DNA of 64,000 nucleotides from Desulfovibrio sp. (GCA_031287575.1 JAITSV010000070.1:62001-126000), one strand, 5' to 3'. Positions 1-11,089 are shown, counted from the first letter of the stretch. A program made the numbers and translations. The notes: generated from the letters alone by a model not told the origin.

Positions 1-2
1 TC

Positions 3-2036
3 GGCCTGGCCCTGGTGCGCGAAGACTGCCGCGACATTCCCTCCACCCTGGCCCAGGTCAGCGAATGGACGGGCATCCCCCTCGACCAGCTCACCGCCAA
101 GTTCAACCAGGACCGCCAGCGGGTGAAGCCCTTCGAGCATCTGCTGCTCATCTCCGACATGCCCTTCGACCTGCTGGCGCGCATCGAGAACCGCGTGCTG
201 CAATGGCCGGGCCTGGAGATCGTCACCCGCTCCAAGCGCAACTACCCGCAGGGCGAGCTGATGGCCCACATCCTGGGGTACGTGGCCGAAGCCAACGAAA
301 AGGAGCTGGAGGACGACAAGGACCTGAACCTTGGCGACTTCGTGGGCAAGCAGGGGCTGGAACTGGTGCTGGAACGCCGCCTGCGCGGCCAGAAGGGCCT
401 GCACCAGCTGGAAGTGGACGTGCTGGGACGCCAGTTGAACAAGAAGCTGGTGCAGGAGCCGCAGAGCGGCGAAAACATCGATCTCGCCATCGACCTCGGT
501 TTGCAGCAGGTGGCCTGGGACGCGCTGGAGGACGAAACCGGCTGCGTGGTGGCCATGGACCCCGACACCGGCAAGCTGCTGGCCCTGGTCACCAAGCCGT
601 CGTTCGACAACAACGCCTTTGCCGCCGGGCTTTCGCTGAAGGAATGGACGGCCCTGCGCGACAACCCCCGCCACCCCCTGCAGAACCGCGTCATCCAGAG
701 CGTGTACCCGCCCGGCTCGGTATGGAAGCTGATGATGGCGGGCATGCTGCTGAACGAGGGCGTGAATCCCACGGATTCCGTGTGGTGCACGGGCGAGGTG
801 GCGCTGGGCAAGCAGGTGTTCCGCTGCTGGAAGAAGGGCGGCCATGGCCGCGTGGACATGCTGCGCTCGCTCATCGAATCGTGCGACGTGTACTACTACC
901 AGATGAGCGACCGCTTCGGCATCGACAAGATCGAGGCCTTCGCCAAGGCCTGCGGCTTCGGCGCGCCCACGGGCATCGATCTGCCGCACGAAAAGTCGGG
1001 CCTGGTGCCCTCCAAGCAGTGGAAGCGCCGCCGCTTCGGCGAGCCGTGGCACCGGGGCGAGACGCTGAACGTCTCCATCGGCCAGGGCTTCACCCTGGTC
1101 ACGCCGGTGCAGGTGGCCTCGTTCGTCTCCGCCCTGATGAACGGCGGCAAGCTGCTGAAGCCCAGCCTGCTGGCCGACGAGGACCCCGTGGTGCGGTCCT
1201 CGCTGCCGTTCACCGCCGCCGGGCGCAAGATGATTCTCGACGGCATGCGCCAGACCGTCAACGACGACCGGGGCACCGCCAAGGTGCTGCGCCGTTCCGA
1301 TGCCGTCATGGGCGGCAAGACCGGCACCGCGCAGGTCACCAAGCTGAAGATGGTGGGCGAAGAGCGCGTGCGCACCGAAAACCTGGCCTACGAGCACCGC
1401 GACCACGCCTGGATCGCCACGTGGGGCGAAAAGGCGGGCAAGCGGCTGGTGGTGGTGGTCATGCTGGAGCACGGCGGCCACGGCGGTTCCGACGCCGGTC
1501 CCGTGGCGCGCCGGGTGTACGACAAGTTTTTCGGCACGCCGCCGGGTGCGGCGCCGGTGGTGCCCGCCGGGCAGACAGCCCCGGCCGGCCCGGCCGTGCC
1601 GGGCGTGGCGGTTCCCGTTCTGCCCGGCCAGCCCGGCCAGCCTGGCCAACTGGTTCCGCAGGTGCAGCCTGCCCCGGCCTCGCGCCCAGCCGTCCCCGTA
1701 CCGCAGCCCAGTCAGCCCAGTCAGCCCGGTCAGCCCAGTCAGCCCAGTCAGCCCGGTCCGCAGGACGCGCAAGATCAACTGGACCGGCAGGACGAAGGGC
1801 TGCGCATCGTGCCCACGGGCCGTTCGGCGCGGCCCGCCGGGCGTGACCGCCGTCTGACTGGACCGGGCGGGGCGGTCGAGGCCCCCGAAGTCGAGGACGC
1901 GCGCGAGGGGCAGCACCGCTACGACCCCGACACCTTCGATCCCGACGCCGACACGCCGGACGGGCGGGGCGGCGACGACGGCGTGGTGCCGCCGCTGCGG
2001 CGCTTCCAGAACGTGGCCCCGGAGGACGGACAATGA
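3..2036 (+). CDS. mrdA: Penicillin-binding protein 2 (peptidoglycan D,D-transpeptidase), 5'-truncated
   Basis: This is the elongasome transpeptidase that cross-links lateral-wall peptidoglycan with RodA. The frame is open to the left edge, so the N-terminal anchor and first residues are missing. The GTG at 15 is only the first start-like codon inside the window. Numbering from that codon, the transpeptidase signatures are the SxxK nucleophile motif SVWK (Ser about 235), an S-C-D version of SxN in IESCDVYY, and the KTG box in GGKTGTAQ (Lys about 435). After about residue 500 the protein runs on for roughly 150 residues of Pro/Gly/Gln-rich, probably disordered sequence, including a 9-bp coding repeat at 1704-1757 (P-S-Q / P-G-Q). 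Most PBP2 proteins lack such a tail. The stop overlaps the rodA start by 4 nt (ATGA), so the two are translationally coupled. Confidence 0.95.
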   Translation, partial: GLALVREDCRDIPSTLAQVSEWTGIPLDQLTAKFNQDRQRVKPFEHLLLISDMPFDLLARIENRVLQWPGLEIVTRSKRNYPQGELMAHILGYVAEANEKELEDDKDLNLGDFVGKQGLELVLERRLRGQKGLHQLEVDVLGRQLNKKLVQEPQSGENIDLAIDLGLQQVAWDALEDETGCVVAMDPDTGKLLALVTKPSFDNNAFAAGLSLKEWTALRDNPRHPLQNRVIQSVYPPGSVWKLMMAGMLLNEGVNPTDSVWCTGEVALGKQVFRCWKKGGHGRVDMLRSLIESCDVYYYQMSDRFGIDKIEAFAKACGFGAPTGIDLPHEKSGLVPSKQWKRRRFGEPWHRGETLNVSIGQGFTLVTPVQVASFVSALMNGGKLLKPSLLADEDPVVRSSLPFTAAGRKMILDGMRQTVNDDRGTAKVLRRSDAVMGGKTGTAQVTKLKMVGEERVRTENLAYEHRDHAWIATWGEKAGKRLVVVVMLEHGGHGGSDAGPVARRVYDKFFGTPPGAAPVVPAGQTAPAGPAVPGVAVPVLPGQPGQPGQLVPQVQPAPASRPAVPVPQPSQPSQPGQPSQPSQPGPQDAQDQLDRQDEGLRIVPTGRSARPAGRDRRLTGPGGAVEAPEVEDAREGQHRYDPDTFDPDADTPDGRGGDDGVVPPLRRFQNVAPEDGQ
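1704..1757 (+). repeat. 9-bp coding minisatellite in mrdA
   Basis: Six consecutive 9-bp units (CAGCCCAGT or CAGCCCGGT) encode repeated P-S-Q / P-G-Q triplets in the disordered tail of PBP2. Unit-number changes would keep the reading frame. Confidence 0.9.
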
Positions 2037-3148
2037 GCCCCATCGACCGACGCTTGATCACCCACATGAACTGGGGCCTGGTGGGCTTCACCGGGCTGCT
2101 GTTCCTTTTCGGGGTGGTCAACCTGTACTCGGCCAGCGGCGTGCGCATGGAAGACGGCATCGTGGTCTCCACGTTCTACCAGAAGCAGCTGCTGTGGGGG
2201 CTGATGGGGCTTGGCGGCATGGTCTTCTTCATGCTGTTCGACTACCGGCACATGAAAAGCCTGGCCCTGCCGCTGTTCATCATCACCATGGTCCTGCTGG
2301 CCGCCATACCGGTGTTCGGCAAGGTGGTGTACGGCGCGCGGCGCTGGCTGCCGCTGGGGTTCATGAACCTGCAGCCCAGCGAGGTGGCCAAGATCGCCAT
2401 CCTGATCATGGGGGCGCGCTTTCTGTCGCGCAGCCGCGAGCCGCTGGGGTGGAAGGGGGTGTTCGAGGTACTGGCGCTGGGCGGACTGCCCGCCGGGTTC
2501 ATCGTGATGCAGCCGGACCTTGGCACCACGCTGCTGCTGCTCATGCTGCTGGGCGGCATCACCCTGTTCCACGGGGTGCAGCCGGGCGTGCTGAAGACCT
2601 GTCTGGTGGTGGTGCCCTCCATGCTGCCGCTGGCGTGGTTTCGCCTGCACGACTACCAGAAGCAGCGCATCATGACCTTTCTCGACCCCGGCAACGACCC
2701 GCTGGGGGCGGGGTACCACATCATCCAGTCGCAGATCGCCATCGGTTCGGGCCAGCTGTGGGGCAAGGGCTTTCTGGGGGGCACGCAAAGCCAGCTGCGC
2801 TTTCTGCCGGAAAAGCACACCGACTTCGCCCTGGCCGTGTTGGGCGAGGAATGGGGTTTCATCGGGTGCGTGCTGCTGGTGGTGCTGTTCTGCCTGTTCC
2901 TGCTCAGCATCTTCAACACCGCGCGCGATGCCAAGGACCGCTTCGGCAGTTACCTGACGGTGGGGGTGTTCTTCTATTTCTTCTGGCAGATACTGATCAA
3001 CATGGGCATGGTCATGGGGCTGATGCCGGTGGTGGGGGTGCCCCTGCCGTTCATCAGTTACGGCGGCAGCGCGACCCTGGTCAATTTCTGCCTGATTGGG
3101 CTGGTGCTCAATGTCTCCATGCGGCGGTTCATGTTCAAGACCTCGTGA
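2033..3148 (+). CDS. rodA: RodA, rod-shape SEDS peptidoglycan polymerase
   Basis: This polytopic inner-membrane SEDS-family glycosyltransferase polymerises lipid II and partners with PBP2. The 371-residue length is normal. The protein has about ten hydrophobic segments. Family-typical stretches include LQPSEVAK (about residues 120-127), the DPLGAGYH segment in the large periplasmic loop, and the C-terminal PFISYGGS signature. The ATG at 2033 sits inside the last codons of mrdA (ATGA overlap), which supports a mrdA-rodA operon and this start. The bactofilin gene follows 59 nt downstream on the same strand, consistent with a cell-shape cluster. Confidence 0.97.
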   Translation: MSPIDRRLITHMNWGLVGFTGLLFLFGVVNLYSASGVRMEDGIVVSTFYQKQLLWGLMGLGGMVFFMLFDYRHMKSLALPLFIITMVLLAAIPVFGKVVYGARRWLPLGFMNLQPSEVAKIAILIMGARFLSRSREPLGWKGVFEVLALGGLPAGFIVMQPDLGTTLLLLMLLGGITLFHGVQPGVLKTCLVVVPSMLPLAWFRLHDYQKQRIMTFLDPGNDPLGAGYHIIQSQIAIGSGQLWGKGFLGGTQSQLRFLPEKHTDFALAVLGEEWGFIGCVLLVVLFCLFLLSIFNTARDAKDRFGSYLTVGVFFYFFWQILINMGMVMGLMPVVGVPLPFISYGGSATLVNFCLIGLVLNVSMRRFMFKTS

Positions 3149-3207
3149 TTGCTGAAACTACGAAGCGCGACAGCGTTGCACTTTCGCTCACAAAGGAGGC
3201 GACACAC

Positions 3208-3549
3208 ATGGCAAGGGACGAGATAAACGCCTTCCTCGGCGCGGGCACCGTATACCAGGGCCAGCTGAGTTTTCAGGGCGCGGTGCGCATTGACGGCAAC
3301 TTCGTGGGCGAGGTGCATTCCGAGGGCACGCTCATCGTGGGCAAGGACGCCAACGTGGAAGGGCAGATGCGCGTGGGGCAGCTGATCCTGTCGGGCCGGG
3401 TCACCGGAGAAGTGGTGGCCCAGCGCAAGGTGATCCTGCACCGCACCGGCAACCTGAACGGCAATCTTTCCACCCCCGTGCTGGTCATGGAAGAGGGCGC
3501 CGTCATCGAGGGGCGCATCACCATGCAGCCCGTGGAAAAGACGGAGTAA
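3208..3549 (+). CDS. Bactofilin (polymer-forming cytoskeletal protein)
   Basis: The product is a 113-residue bactofilin (DUF583 family). Bactofilins self-assemble into cytoplasmic filaments or membrane-bound scaffolds that position cell-wall enzymes. The core shows the right-handed beta-helix pattern of short alternating hydrophobic strands with Gly turns (for example IDGNFVGEV, LIVGKDANVEG, GAVIEGRI), and short polar tails flank it, as in small bactofilins. The frame is open further upstream. I chose ATG 3208 because an AAAGGAGG ribosome site lies 8 nt before it and the protein then begins at the usual domain edge. Its place directly after mrdA-rodA suggests a cell-shape role, which is inference. 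Confidence 0.9.
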   Translation: MARDEINAFLGAGTVYQGQLSFQGAVRIDGNFVGEVHSEGTLIVGKDANVEGQMRVGQLILSGRVTGEVVAQRKVILHRTGNLNGNLSTPVLVMEEGAVIEGRITMQPVEKTE

Positions 3550-3575
3550 ACCCCCGGCCTTCACATGCCTTTTTC

Positions 3576-3597
3576 GGCCGCCTTCGGGCGGCTTTTT
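3576..3597 (+). terminator. Rho-independent terminator after the bactofilin gene
   Basis: A GCCGCC/GGCGGC stem with a TTCG loop is followed by TTTTT. It closes the mrdA-rodA-bactofilin unit before the ATP synthase promoter. Confidence 0.85.
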
Positions 3598-3659
3598 CAT
3601 TTGTACCGGAATGACGGCGGGTTGGCTTCCAGGAGACTGTTTGGAAAGGAAAAAAGACT

Positions 3660-3688
3660 TTGACACCCCCGTGGTAATCAGCTAAATC
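3660..3688 (+). promoter_or_regulatory. Candidate sigma-70 promoter of the ATP synthase operon
   Basis: A perfect -35 TTGACA (3660-3665) is followed after 17 nt by TAAATC (3683-3688), a weak -10. It lies about 50 nt upstream of the first atp gene and downstream of a terminator, as expected for the operon promoter. Confidence 0.6.
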
Positions 3689-3735
3689 CTACCCGACTTT
3701 GAGCTTAAATTCACAACCTCACCAAGGGAGCAGGC

Positions 3736-4152
3736 ATGATCGATCTGAACATCACCTTCTTCTTCCAGTTGGTGAACTTCCTTGTGACGCTGGTTGTCCT
3801 GAATGCCATCCTCATCCGGCCGGTGCGGGATATCATCAGACAACGGCGTGACAAGATGTCCGGTCTTCTCGGCGAATCGGAGCAGTTCGCCGGTCAGGCC
3901 GACACCAAGCTGAAGAATTACGAGGCCACCCTTGTCAAGGCCCGCGCCGAAGCCACGGCCGAGCGCGACAAGGCCCGCGCCGAGGGCGTGGCCCGGGAGC
4001 AGGTGATCCTGGCCGATGCCGGCAGGCAGGCCCAGGACTACCTCGAAAAGTCCCGCCAGGAGGTGGCCGCGCAGGTGAAGACCGCCATGGACACCCTGAA
4101 GGGGCAGGTCGACGCGCTGGCCGCCAAGGCTACCGCCAAGGTGCTGGGCTAA
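3736..4152 (+). CDS. atpF: ATP synthase F0 subunit b' (peripheral stalk)
   Basis: This 138-residue b-type peripheral-stalk subunit anchors F1 to the membrane sector. It has one N-terminal membrane helix (about residues 5-25, rich in F/L/V), then the b-subunit junction with RPVRDIIRQRR, then a long charged Ala/Lys/Glu/Arg-rich coiled coil. There is no signal peptide. It is the first of two consecutive b-type genes. Such b/b' pairs form a heterodimeric stalk. A ribosome site (AAGGGAGCAGG) precedes the ATG. No a or c subunit gene is in this cluster, so the rest of F0 must be encoded elsewhere, which is usual in Desulfovibrio as far as I know. Confidence 0.93.
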   Translation: MIDLNITFFFQLVNFLVTLVVLNAILIRPVRDIIRQRRDKMSGLLGESEQFAGQADTKLKNYEATLVKARAEATAERDKARAEGVAREQVILADAGRQAQDYLEKSRQEVAAQVKTAMDTLKGQVDALAAKATAKVLG

Positions 4153-4191
4153 GACTCCACGTCAGTGCGCAACAGCAAGGAGGGATCGGCG

Positions 4192-4761
4192 TTGAAAGGG
4201 CTGAAACACAGTGCAGCGGCGCTCGGACTGGTGCTTGTCACCGCCAGCGTGGCGTTAGCCTCCGGTACGGAGGGGCAACATGGCCCCGACTGGAGCAACT
4301 TCGCCTTCCGTGTCGCCAACTTCGTCATCTTCATCGGCATCATCTACTGGGCCGCGGGCAAGAAGATTGTGGGCTTCTTCTCCGGTCGCAGGAAGGGCAT
4401 CGAGCAGGAACTGAACGACCTTGAAAGCCGCAAGGCCGAGGCCGCCAGGAACCTGGCCGATGTCGAGCGCCGCATCGCGAGCCTTGAGCAGGAACGGCAG
4501 TCCATTCTCGCCGAATACCGCGCCCAGGGCGAAGCCATGCAGGCCGCCATCATCGAGAAGGCGGAAAAGACCGCCACCCAGATCACCGAGCAGGCCGCGC
4601 GCACGGCCGAGAACGAGATCAAGCAGGCCATGGAGACCATGCGCGCCGAGATGGCCGACCAGATCATTGCCGCCGCCGAAAAGATGCTTCAGGAAAAGCT
4701 CACTGGTGAGGAGCACGAGAAGCTCATCGACAAATACTTAACGAAGGTGGTGCTCAATTGA
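4192..4761 (+). CDS. atpF: ATP synthase F0 subunit b (second stalk subunit)
   Basis: This is the second b-type stalk subunit, 189 residues. The N-terminus looks like an uncleaved or cleavable signal (KGLKHSAAALGLVL...ALAS), followed by a membrane helix (FVIFIGIIYWAAG) and a long Glu/Ala/Arg coiled coil that would pair with the b' subunit. An upstream GTG at 4165 is in frame, but I place the start at TTG 4192 because AAGGAGGG at 4177-4184 sits 7 nt before it and the protein then begins with the signal-like helix. The 3' end overlaps the next TTG start by 4 nt. Confidence 0.92.
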   Translation: MKGLKHSAAALGLVLVTASVALASGTEGQHGPDWSNFAFRVANFVIFIGIIYWAAGKKIVGFFSGRRKGIEQELNDLESRKAEAARNLADVERRIASLEQERQSILAEYRAQGEAMQAAIIEKAEKTATQITEQAARTAENEIKQAMETMRAEMADQIIAAAEKMLQEKLTGEEHEKLIDKYLTKVVLN

Positions 4762-5309
4762 CCGGCAACATCGTAGCTCGCAGATACGCCCGTGCGCTTT
4801 TCGCGCTGGGCGCGAAATCGGGCGTCGGTGAGCTCGAGAAGCTCGGCAGCGACCTTGCCGCGCTTGCCGGGGCTCTCGACATGGCACCCGAACTTGGCCG
4901 CATCTTCCGCAATCCCATCATCACCGGCGATGAGAAGCGGAGCGTCATCCTCAAACTGGTCGAGAAGTACGGCGTCAGCGCCACCGTCCGCAATTTCTGT
5001 CTGCTGCTGACGGACAAGGGGCGCCTTGACTGCCTTTCCGACATCCAGGCCTTCTACGGCGTTCTCCTCGACGCCGAAAAGGGCGTCATCCGCGGCGAGC
5101 TGATGACGGCCGTTGAACTTGCGGAAGCAAAGCGCGTACAGGTCAAGGCAGCTCTTGAACAGCAGGCCGGACGCAAGCTGGAACTCACCTTCAGCGTGAA
5201 CAAGGACATCCTTGGCGGCGTCGTGCTGAAGGTCGGCGACCGGGTGCTGGATGCCAGTCTGCGCGCGCAGTTAGGTATCCTCAAAGACAACATCAAGAGG
5301 GGTGAGTAG
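4758..5309 (+). CDS. atpH: ATP synthase F1 subunit delta
   Basis: The delta subunit (183 residues) ties the peripheral stalk to the top of the alpha3-beta3 head. The N-terminal helical domain starts with [12 protein letters not shown], the classic OSCP/delta opening, and the C-terminal part has the family pattern ...[22 protein letters not shown]. The start is TTG at 4758, overlapping the atpF stop (TTGA). This is the second TTG start in a row and suggests translational coupling to the b subunit. Confidence 0.95.
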   Translation: MTGNIVARRYARALFALGAKSGVGELEKLGSDLAALAGALDMAPELGRIFRNPIITGDEKRSVILKLVEKYGVSATVRNFCLLLTDKGRLDCLSDIQAFYGVLLDAEKGVIRGELMTAVELAEAKRVQVKAALEQQAGRKLELTFSVNKDILGGVVLKVGDRVLDASLRAQLGILKDNIKRGE

Positions 5310-5313
5310 GGCT

Positions 5314-6822
5314 ATGCAGATCAAAGCCGAAGAAATCAGCAAGATCATCGAAGAGCAGATCCAAAGCTATGAGCAGCGGGTCGAGATGAGCGAAACCGGC
5401 ACCGTCCTTTCGGTCGGTGACGGCATTGCGCGCGTCTACGGCGTCCGCAACGCCATGGCCATGGAACTGCTCGAGTTCCCCGGCGGGCTCATGGGCATGG
5501 TGCTGAACCTTGAAGAGGACAACGTGGGTGTTGCTCTTCTGGGCGAAGACACCGGCATCAAGGAAGGCGACCCGGTCAAGCGTACCGGCAAGATCTTCTC
5601 GGTCCCCGTGGGTGACGAGGTCATGGGCCGCGTGCTCAACCCCCTCGGCCAGCCCATCGACGGCCTGGGCCCGCTGGAAGCCAAGGAGTTCCGCCCCGTG
5701 GAACTCAAGGCGCCCGGCATCATCGCCCGTAAGTCGGTGCATCAACCCATGCCCACCGGCATCAAGGCCATCGACGCCATGACGCCCATCGGCCGTGGCC
5801 AGCGCGAACTGATCATCGGTGACCGTCAGACCGGCAAGACCGCCGTGTGCATCGACGCCATCCTGGCCCAGCGCGACACCGGCATCCGCTGCTTCTACGT
5901 GGCCATCGGCCAGAAGAAGGCGACGGTTGCCCTGGTGGCCGACACCCTGCGCAAGCACGGTGCCATGGAATACACCACCATCATCTCCGCCACCGCTTCC
6001 GAGCCCGCGCCGCTGCAGTTCATCTCGGCGTACTCCGGCTGCACCATGGCCGAGTTCTACCGCGACAAGGGCGACCACGCCCTGATCATCTACGACGACC
6101 TTTCCAAGCAGGCCGTGGCCTACCGCCAGATGTCGCTGCTGCTCCGCCGTCCTCCGGGGCGCGAAGCCTACCCCGGCGACGTGTTCTACCTGCACTCGCG
6201 CCTGCTGGAACGCGCGGCCAAGGTCAACGATTCGCTGGGCGCCGGTTCGCTGACCGCCCTGCCGATCATCGAAACCCAGGCCGGTGACGTGTCCGCGTAC
6301 ATCCCGACCAACGTTATCTCCATCACCGACGGTCAGGTGTACCTGGAACCCAACCTGTTCAACGCGGGCATCCGCCCCGCCATCAACGTCGGTCTGTCGG
6401 TCTCCCGAGTGGGTGGCGCCGCGCAGATCAAGGCGATGAAGCAGGTTGCCGGTACCATGCGTCTCGACCTTGCCCAGTATCGCGAACTGGCTGCCTTCGC
6501 GCAGTTCGGTTCCGACCTCGACAAGGCCACCAAGCAGAAGCTCGACCGTGGCGCGCGCCTGGTGGAACTGCTGAAGCAGCCCCAGTACCAGCCCATGCCG
6601 GTGGAACAGCAGGTCGCCTCCATGTACGCCGCCACCCGCGGCCTGATGGATGAAGTGGCCGTTGCCGACATTCGCAAGTTCGAAGCCGAGATGATCGACT
6701 TCCTCAAGAACTCGAAGGCCGACATCCTGAACGACATCAAGACCAAGATGGCTCTCGACGCGGACATCGAAGACCGCCTGAAGGCAGCTGTTGCCGAGTT
6801 CAAAAAGGGCTTCCAAGCCTAG
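5314..6822 (+). CDS. atpA: ATP synthase F1 subunit alpha
   Basis: The alpha subunit has 502 residues, the usual size. The N-terminal beta-barrel begins [16 protein letters not shown]. The Walker A loop GDRQTGKT lies at about residues 169-176, and the conserved Arg-finger region ([10 protein letters not shown]) about residues 360-370. A GTG at 5302 is in frame, but ATG 5314 gives the family N-terminus and follows an AGAGGGG ribosome site. It sits 4 nt after atpH in a tight operon. Confidence 0.98.
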   Translation: MQIKAEEISKIIEEQIQSYEQRVEMSETGTVLSVGDGIARVYGVRNAMAMELLEFPGGLMGMVLNLEEDNVGVALLGEDTGIKEGDPVKRTGKIFSVPVGDEVMGRVLNPLGQPIDGLGPLEAKEFRPVELKAPGIIARKSVHQPMPTGIKAIDAMTPIGRGQRELIIGDRQTGKTAVCIDAILAQRDTGIRCFYVAIGQKKATVALVADTLRKHGAMEYTTIISATASEPAPLQFISAYSGCTMAEFYRDKGDHALIIYDDLSKQAVAYRQMSLLLRRPPGREAYPGDVFYLHSRLLERAAKVNDSLGAGSLTALPIIETQAGDVSAYIPTNVISITDGQVYLEPNLFNAGIRPAINVGLSVSRVGGAAQIKAMKQVAGTMRLDLAQYRELAAFAQFGSDLDKATKQKLDRGARLVELLKQPQYQPMPVEQQVASMYAATRGLMDEVAVADIRKFEAEMIDFLKNSKADILNDIKTKMALDADIEDRLKAAVAEFKKGFQA

Positions 6823-6836
6823 GCGGGAGGTAACCG

Positions 6837-9148
<2,312 letters not shown>

Positions 9149-9158
9149 GGAGTGACCC

Positions 9159-9563
9159 ATGGAAAAGTCGCTCCATCTCGAAATCGTCACGCCTGACAGG
9201 CTCGTGCTCAGCGAGAAGGTCGACTATGTGGGCGCCCCCGGCTACGAGGGCGAATTCGGCATCCTGCCGAACCACATTCCCTTCCTTTCCGCGCTGAACA
9301 TCGGCAGCCTGTACTACAAGGCTGGCGGCAAGACGCACTGGATCTTCGTGTCCGGCGGGTTTGCCGAGGTTTCGGACAACAAGGTGACCGTGCTGGCCGA
9401 ATCGGCGGAACGCGCAGAGGACATCGACCTCGAACGCGCCCGCAAGGCCAAGGAACGTGCCGAGCAGCGCCTGGCCCAGGCCAAGGAAAAGCTCGACGGC
9501 GCACGGGCCCAGGCCGCCCTGCAACGCGCCATGGCGCGCATGAGGGTACGCGGCGCCGCCTAG
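9159..9563 (+). CDS. atpC: ATP synthase F1 subunit epsilon
   Basis: The epsilon subunit (134 residues) couples the rotor to the c-ring and inhibits ATP hydrolysis. It has the N-terminal beta-sandwich ([18 protein letters not shown], then [14 protein letters not shown]) and a C-terminal charged two-helix hairpin rich in Ala/Glu/Arg. It is the last gene of the operon. A ribosome site (AAGGAGTG) overlaps the atpD stop region, and a strong terminator follows. Confidence 0.97.
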   Translation: MEKSLHLEIVTPDRLVLSEKVDYVGAPGYEGEFGILPNHIPFLSALNIGSLYYKAGGKTHWIFVSGGFAEVSDNKVTVLAESAERAEDIDLERARKAKERAEQRLAQAKEKLDGARAQAALQRAMARMRVRGAA

Positions 9564-9607
9564 CGCTCCGCACGTCCGGTCAAAAAACCGGTCGAAGACG
9601 ACATGCG

Positions 9608-9640
9608 ACGGCCCGGAGGGAAACCTCCGGGCCGTTTGCG
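9608..9640 (+). terminator. Terminator of the atp operon
   Basis: A 12-bp arm ACGGCCCGGAGG with loop GAAA pairs with CCTCCGGGCCGT, followed by a short T-rich stretch (TTTGCGTT). It begins 45 nt after atpC. Confidence 0.8.
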
Positions 9641-9956
9641 TTGGCGCAGGACATGCGCTTCGGCCGGTTCCGGCCCACCGGGCCGCCGGGCCGCATGCAG
9701 CCGGGACATGGGAGCGGGGTGTGTCCGGGTAGTGTCCGGAATGTTGCGCACGGTGCGGGCCACCGCCGTGGCGCGGCCATCCGCTTGTCCTCCTACGGGC
9801 CGGGCGAACGGGGCACCTTCAAACGAAAGCCGGGCCGGAAGTTCCGGCCCGGCATGCAGGCTGAATGCGGCGCCCTTTGGGGCGCCGTTTCCATTTCGTT
9901 GCGTGTGTGGGGGAGGCGCGTGAACAGTGGCGAGCGCGCGACTCCCGTCGCCGGGA
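9641..9956. other. Intergenic region with two strong inverted repeats
   Basis: No gene is supported here. The segment holds a perfect inverted repeat at 9829-9853 (12-bp arms GCCGGGCCGGAA, 1-nt centre) and a terminator-like hairpin at 9868-9890 (CGGCGCC/GGCGCCG plus TTT on the plus strand). Open frames in this stretch have no ribosome site and no recognisable protein. Confidence 0.6.
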
Positions 9957-10193
9957 TTACCCCAGGGCCTTGGCGGCAATGGAGCGGAACAGCTTCAGGC
10001 TGTGCGGCTCGTTGCGGAATTCCGCAGAAGGCACCTTGGCCACGCCGTCACCATGGCGCTTGTACGCGGCGGCGGCCTTTCCGGCCGAGATGTTCTTGCC
10101 GCCGGGGCAGACGACGTTGCCCGAAGGGCTGAGGGTGCAGCCCATGGCGGTGGCGGCTTGCATGAACTTGTGGGCGAATTCTTCCGGTTTCAT
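9957..10193 (-). CDS. Small hypothetical protein (78 aa)
   Basis: This 78-residue cytoplasmic-looking protein begins MKPEEFAHKFMQAATAMGC and includes SPSGNVVCPGGKNISAG and a basic KRHGDGVAKVPSAEF segment. I do not recognise the family. The start at 10193 is preceded by a good GGGAGG ribosome site 6 nt upstream. The open frame extends further but without ribosome-site support. It is convergent to the atp operon. Two Cys residues and a Gly-rich middle hint at a small domain, but no function is assigned. Confidence 0.7.
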   Translation of the reverse strand: MKPEEFAHKFMQAATAMGCTLSPSGNVVCPGGKNISAGKAAAAYKRHGDGVAKVPSAEFRNEPHSLKLFRSIAAKALG

Positions 10194-10478
10194 GTATCCT
10201 CCCAGGTCGCGGTGTTGCGAGAAGGGCCCGCCGCCAGGCCCGCGCACCGGCTGGCAGCAGGGCGGGCGGCAACGGGCGGAACCATGTCCGTACGCGTGGA
10301 AAAGGCCGGGCAGGCCCAGGGCTTTCCCACCGTCACCATAAAGACACACCGGGCACCAACCGTCAAGTTGGCGATAGCTGGCGCGGTCGCCGTGGGCCTG
10401 CTTTCGGGAACGGGAGGCGAGCGGGCAGCCCGTGGGCCGGGCGTTGCGTCACGCCGCGGATATTTTCGGAAAAAGAGG

Positions 10479-10506
10479 TTGACTCGCTAATGGTAATTGT
10501 TACTGT
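10479..10506 (+). promoter_or_regulatory. Candidate promoter overlapping a Fur-box-like operator
   Basis: A -35 TTGACT (10479-10484) and weak -10 TACTGT (10501-10506) flank the 19-mer GCTAATGGTAATTGTTACT (10486-10504). That 19-mer matches the classical E. coli Fur consensus at 13 of 19 positions by my count and contains the inverted repeat GTAA-N3-TTAC. Binding by Fur is inferred, not shown. Confidence 0.5.
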
Positions 10507-10560
10507 GTAATCGAGTGGTGCTTCCTCAGCCACACTCTCTCCTTCACATTGGCGACGGTT

Positions 10561-10600
10561 CACCTGCGGGCCGGGAGTGGCAGCCCGGCCCGCTCAGGTG
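10561..10600 (+). other. Large stem-loop downstream of the Fur-box-like promoter
   Basis: Arms CACCTG/CAGGTG and CGGGCCGGG/CCCGGCCCG form 15 base pairs with a 2-nt bulge and an 8-nt loop. No T-run follows, so it is not a standard terminator. It would lie about 50 nt into a transcript from the upstream promoter. Confidence 0.6.
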
Positions 10601-10741
10601 ACCGGATGCCCCCGGCAACGAGGAAGCGGACCACGCGATTTTCCGGGCAGCGGGCGGCACGCACGCCACGAGCAGGATGTTTCAAGCAACGGGCGGCATG
10701 CAGGCCGCACGGCACGCGCAACCTTACGGCAGGAGTGACCC

Positions 10742-11089
10742 ATGCAAGACCTGAAGACGCTCGGCCACATGGATATCGACTGGAACCTCAGCCCCGAGCA
10801 CGCCGTAACCATGTACCTTGAGTGGGGCAACAACAACTGGCACGCGGAATACCCCCCGGTGCGCTCCAAGGACGACTATTCCACCTACTTCGTGGTGGAC
10901 ACCTGGGGGCCGCGCCCGGTGGTGCGCCTGGTGCGGCGCAATTCCGAGGCGGCGGAAGACATCTACAGCGCGCCGCTGCCCGAGCGGCTGGCCAATCGCT
11001 TTCTGGCCGAGTTCGGGGACCTGCGCGGCATCTACGAACCCACCGCCGAAATAAAGGAATGGCTGCGGCACGAGATGGGGCTGGCGTAG
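10742..11089 (+). CDS. Conserved-looking hypothetical protein (115 aa)
   Basis: This 115-residue soluble protein is rich in Trp, Tyr and acidic residues (MDIDWNLSPEHAVTMYLEWG near the N-terminus; FVVDTWGPRPVVRLVRR in the middle; EIKEWLRHEMGLA at the end). I do not recognise a named family. It has no signal peptide or membrane segment. Codon use looks like its neighbours. The gene is alone between the Fur-box-like region and dnaK, with imperfect inverted repeats (11091-11150) and a terminator-like hairpin downstream. If the upstream promoter drives it, the leader would be about 230 nt, unusually long. Confidence 0.8.
   Translation: MQDLKTLGHMDIDWNLSPEHAVTMYLEWGNNNWHAEYPPVRSKDDYSTYFVVDTWGPRPVVRLVRRNSEAAEDIYSAPLPERLANRFLAEFGDLRGIYEPTAEIKEWLRHEMGLA

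Larger units (their letters stand above)
10194..10741. other. Long intergenic region with Fur-box-like promoter and stem-loop
   Basis: This 548-nt spacer separates two divergently transcribed small genes. It holds a promoter-like element with an embedded Fur-box-like sequence (10479-10506) and a large stem-loop (10561-10600). No ORF with a ribosome site was found between 10510 and 10741. It could be the leader of the downstream gene or a separate small RNA. Confidence 0.6.
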
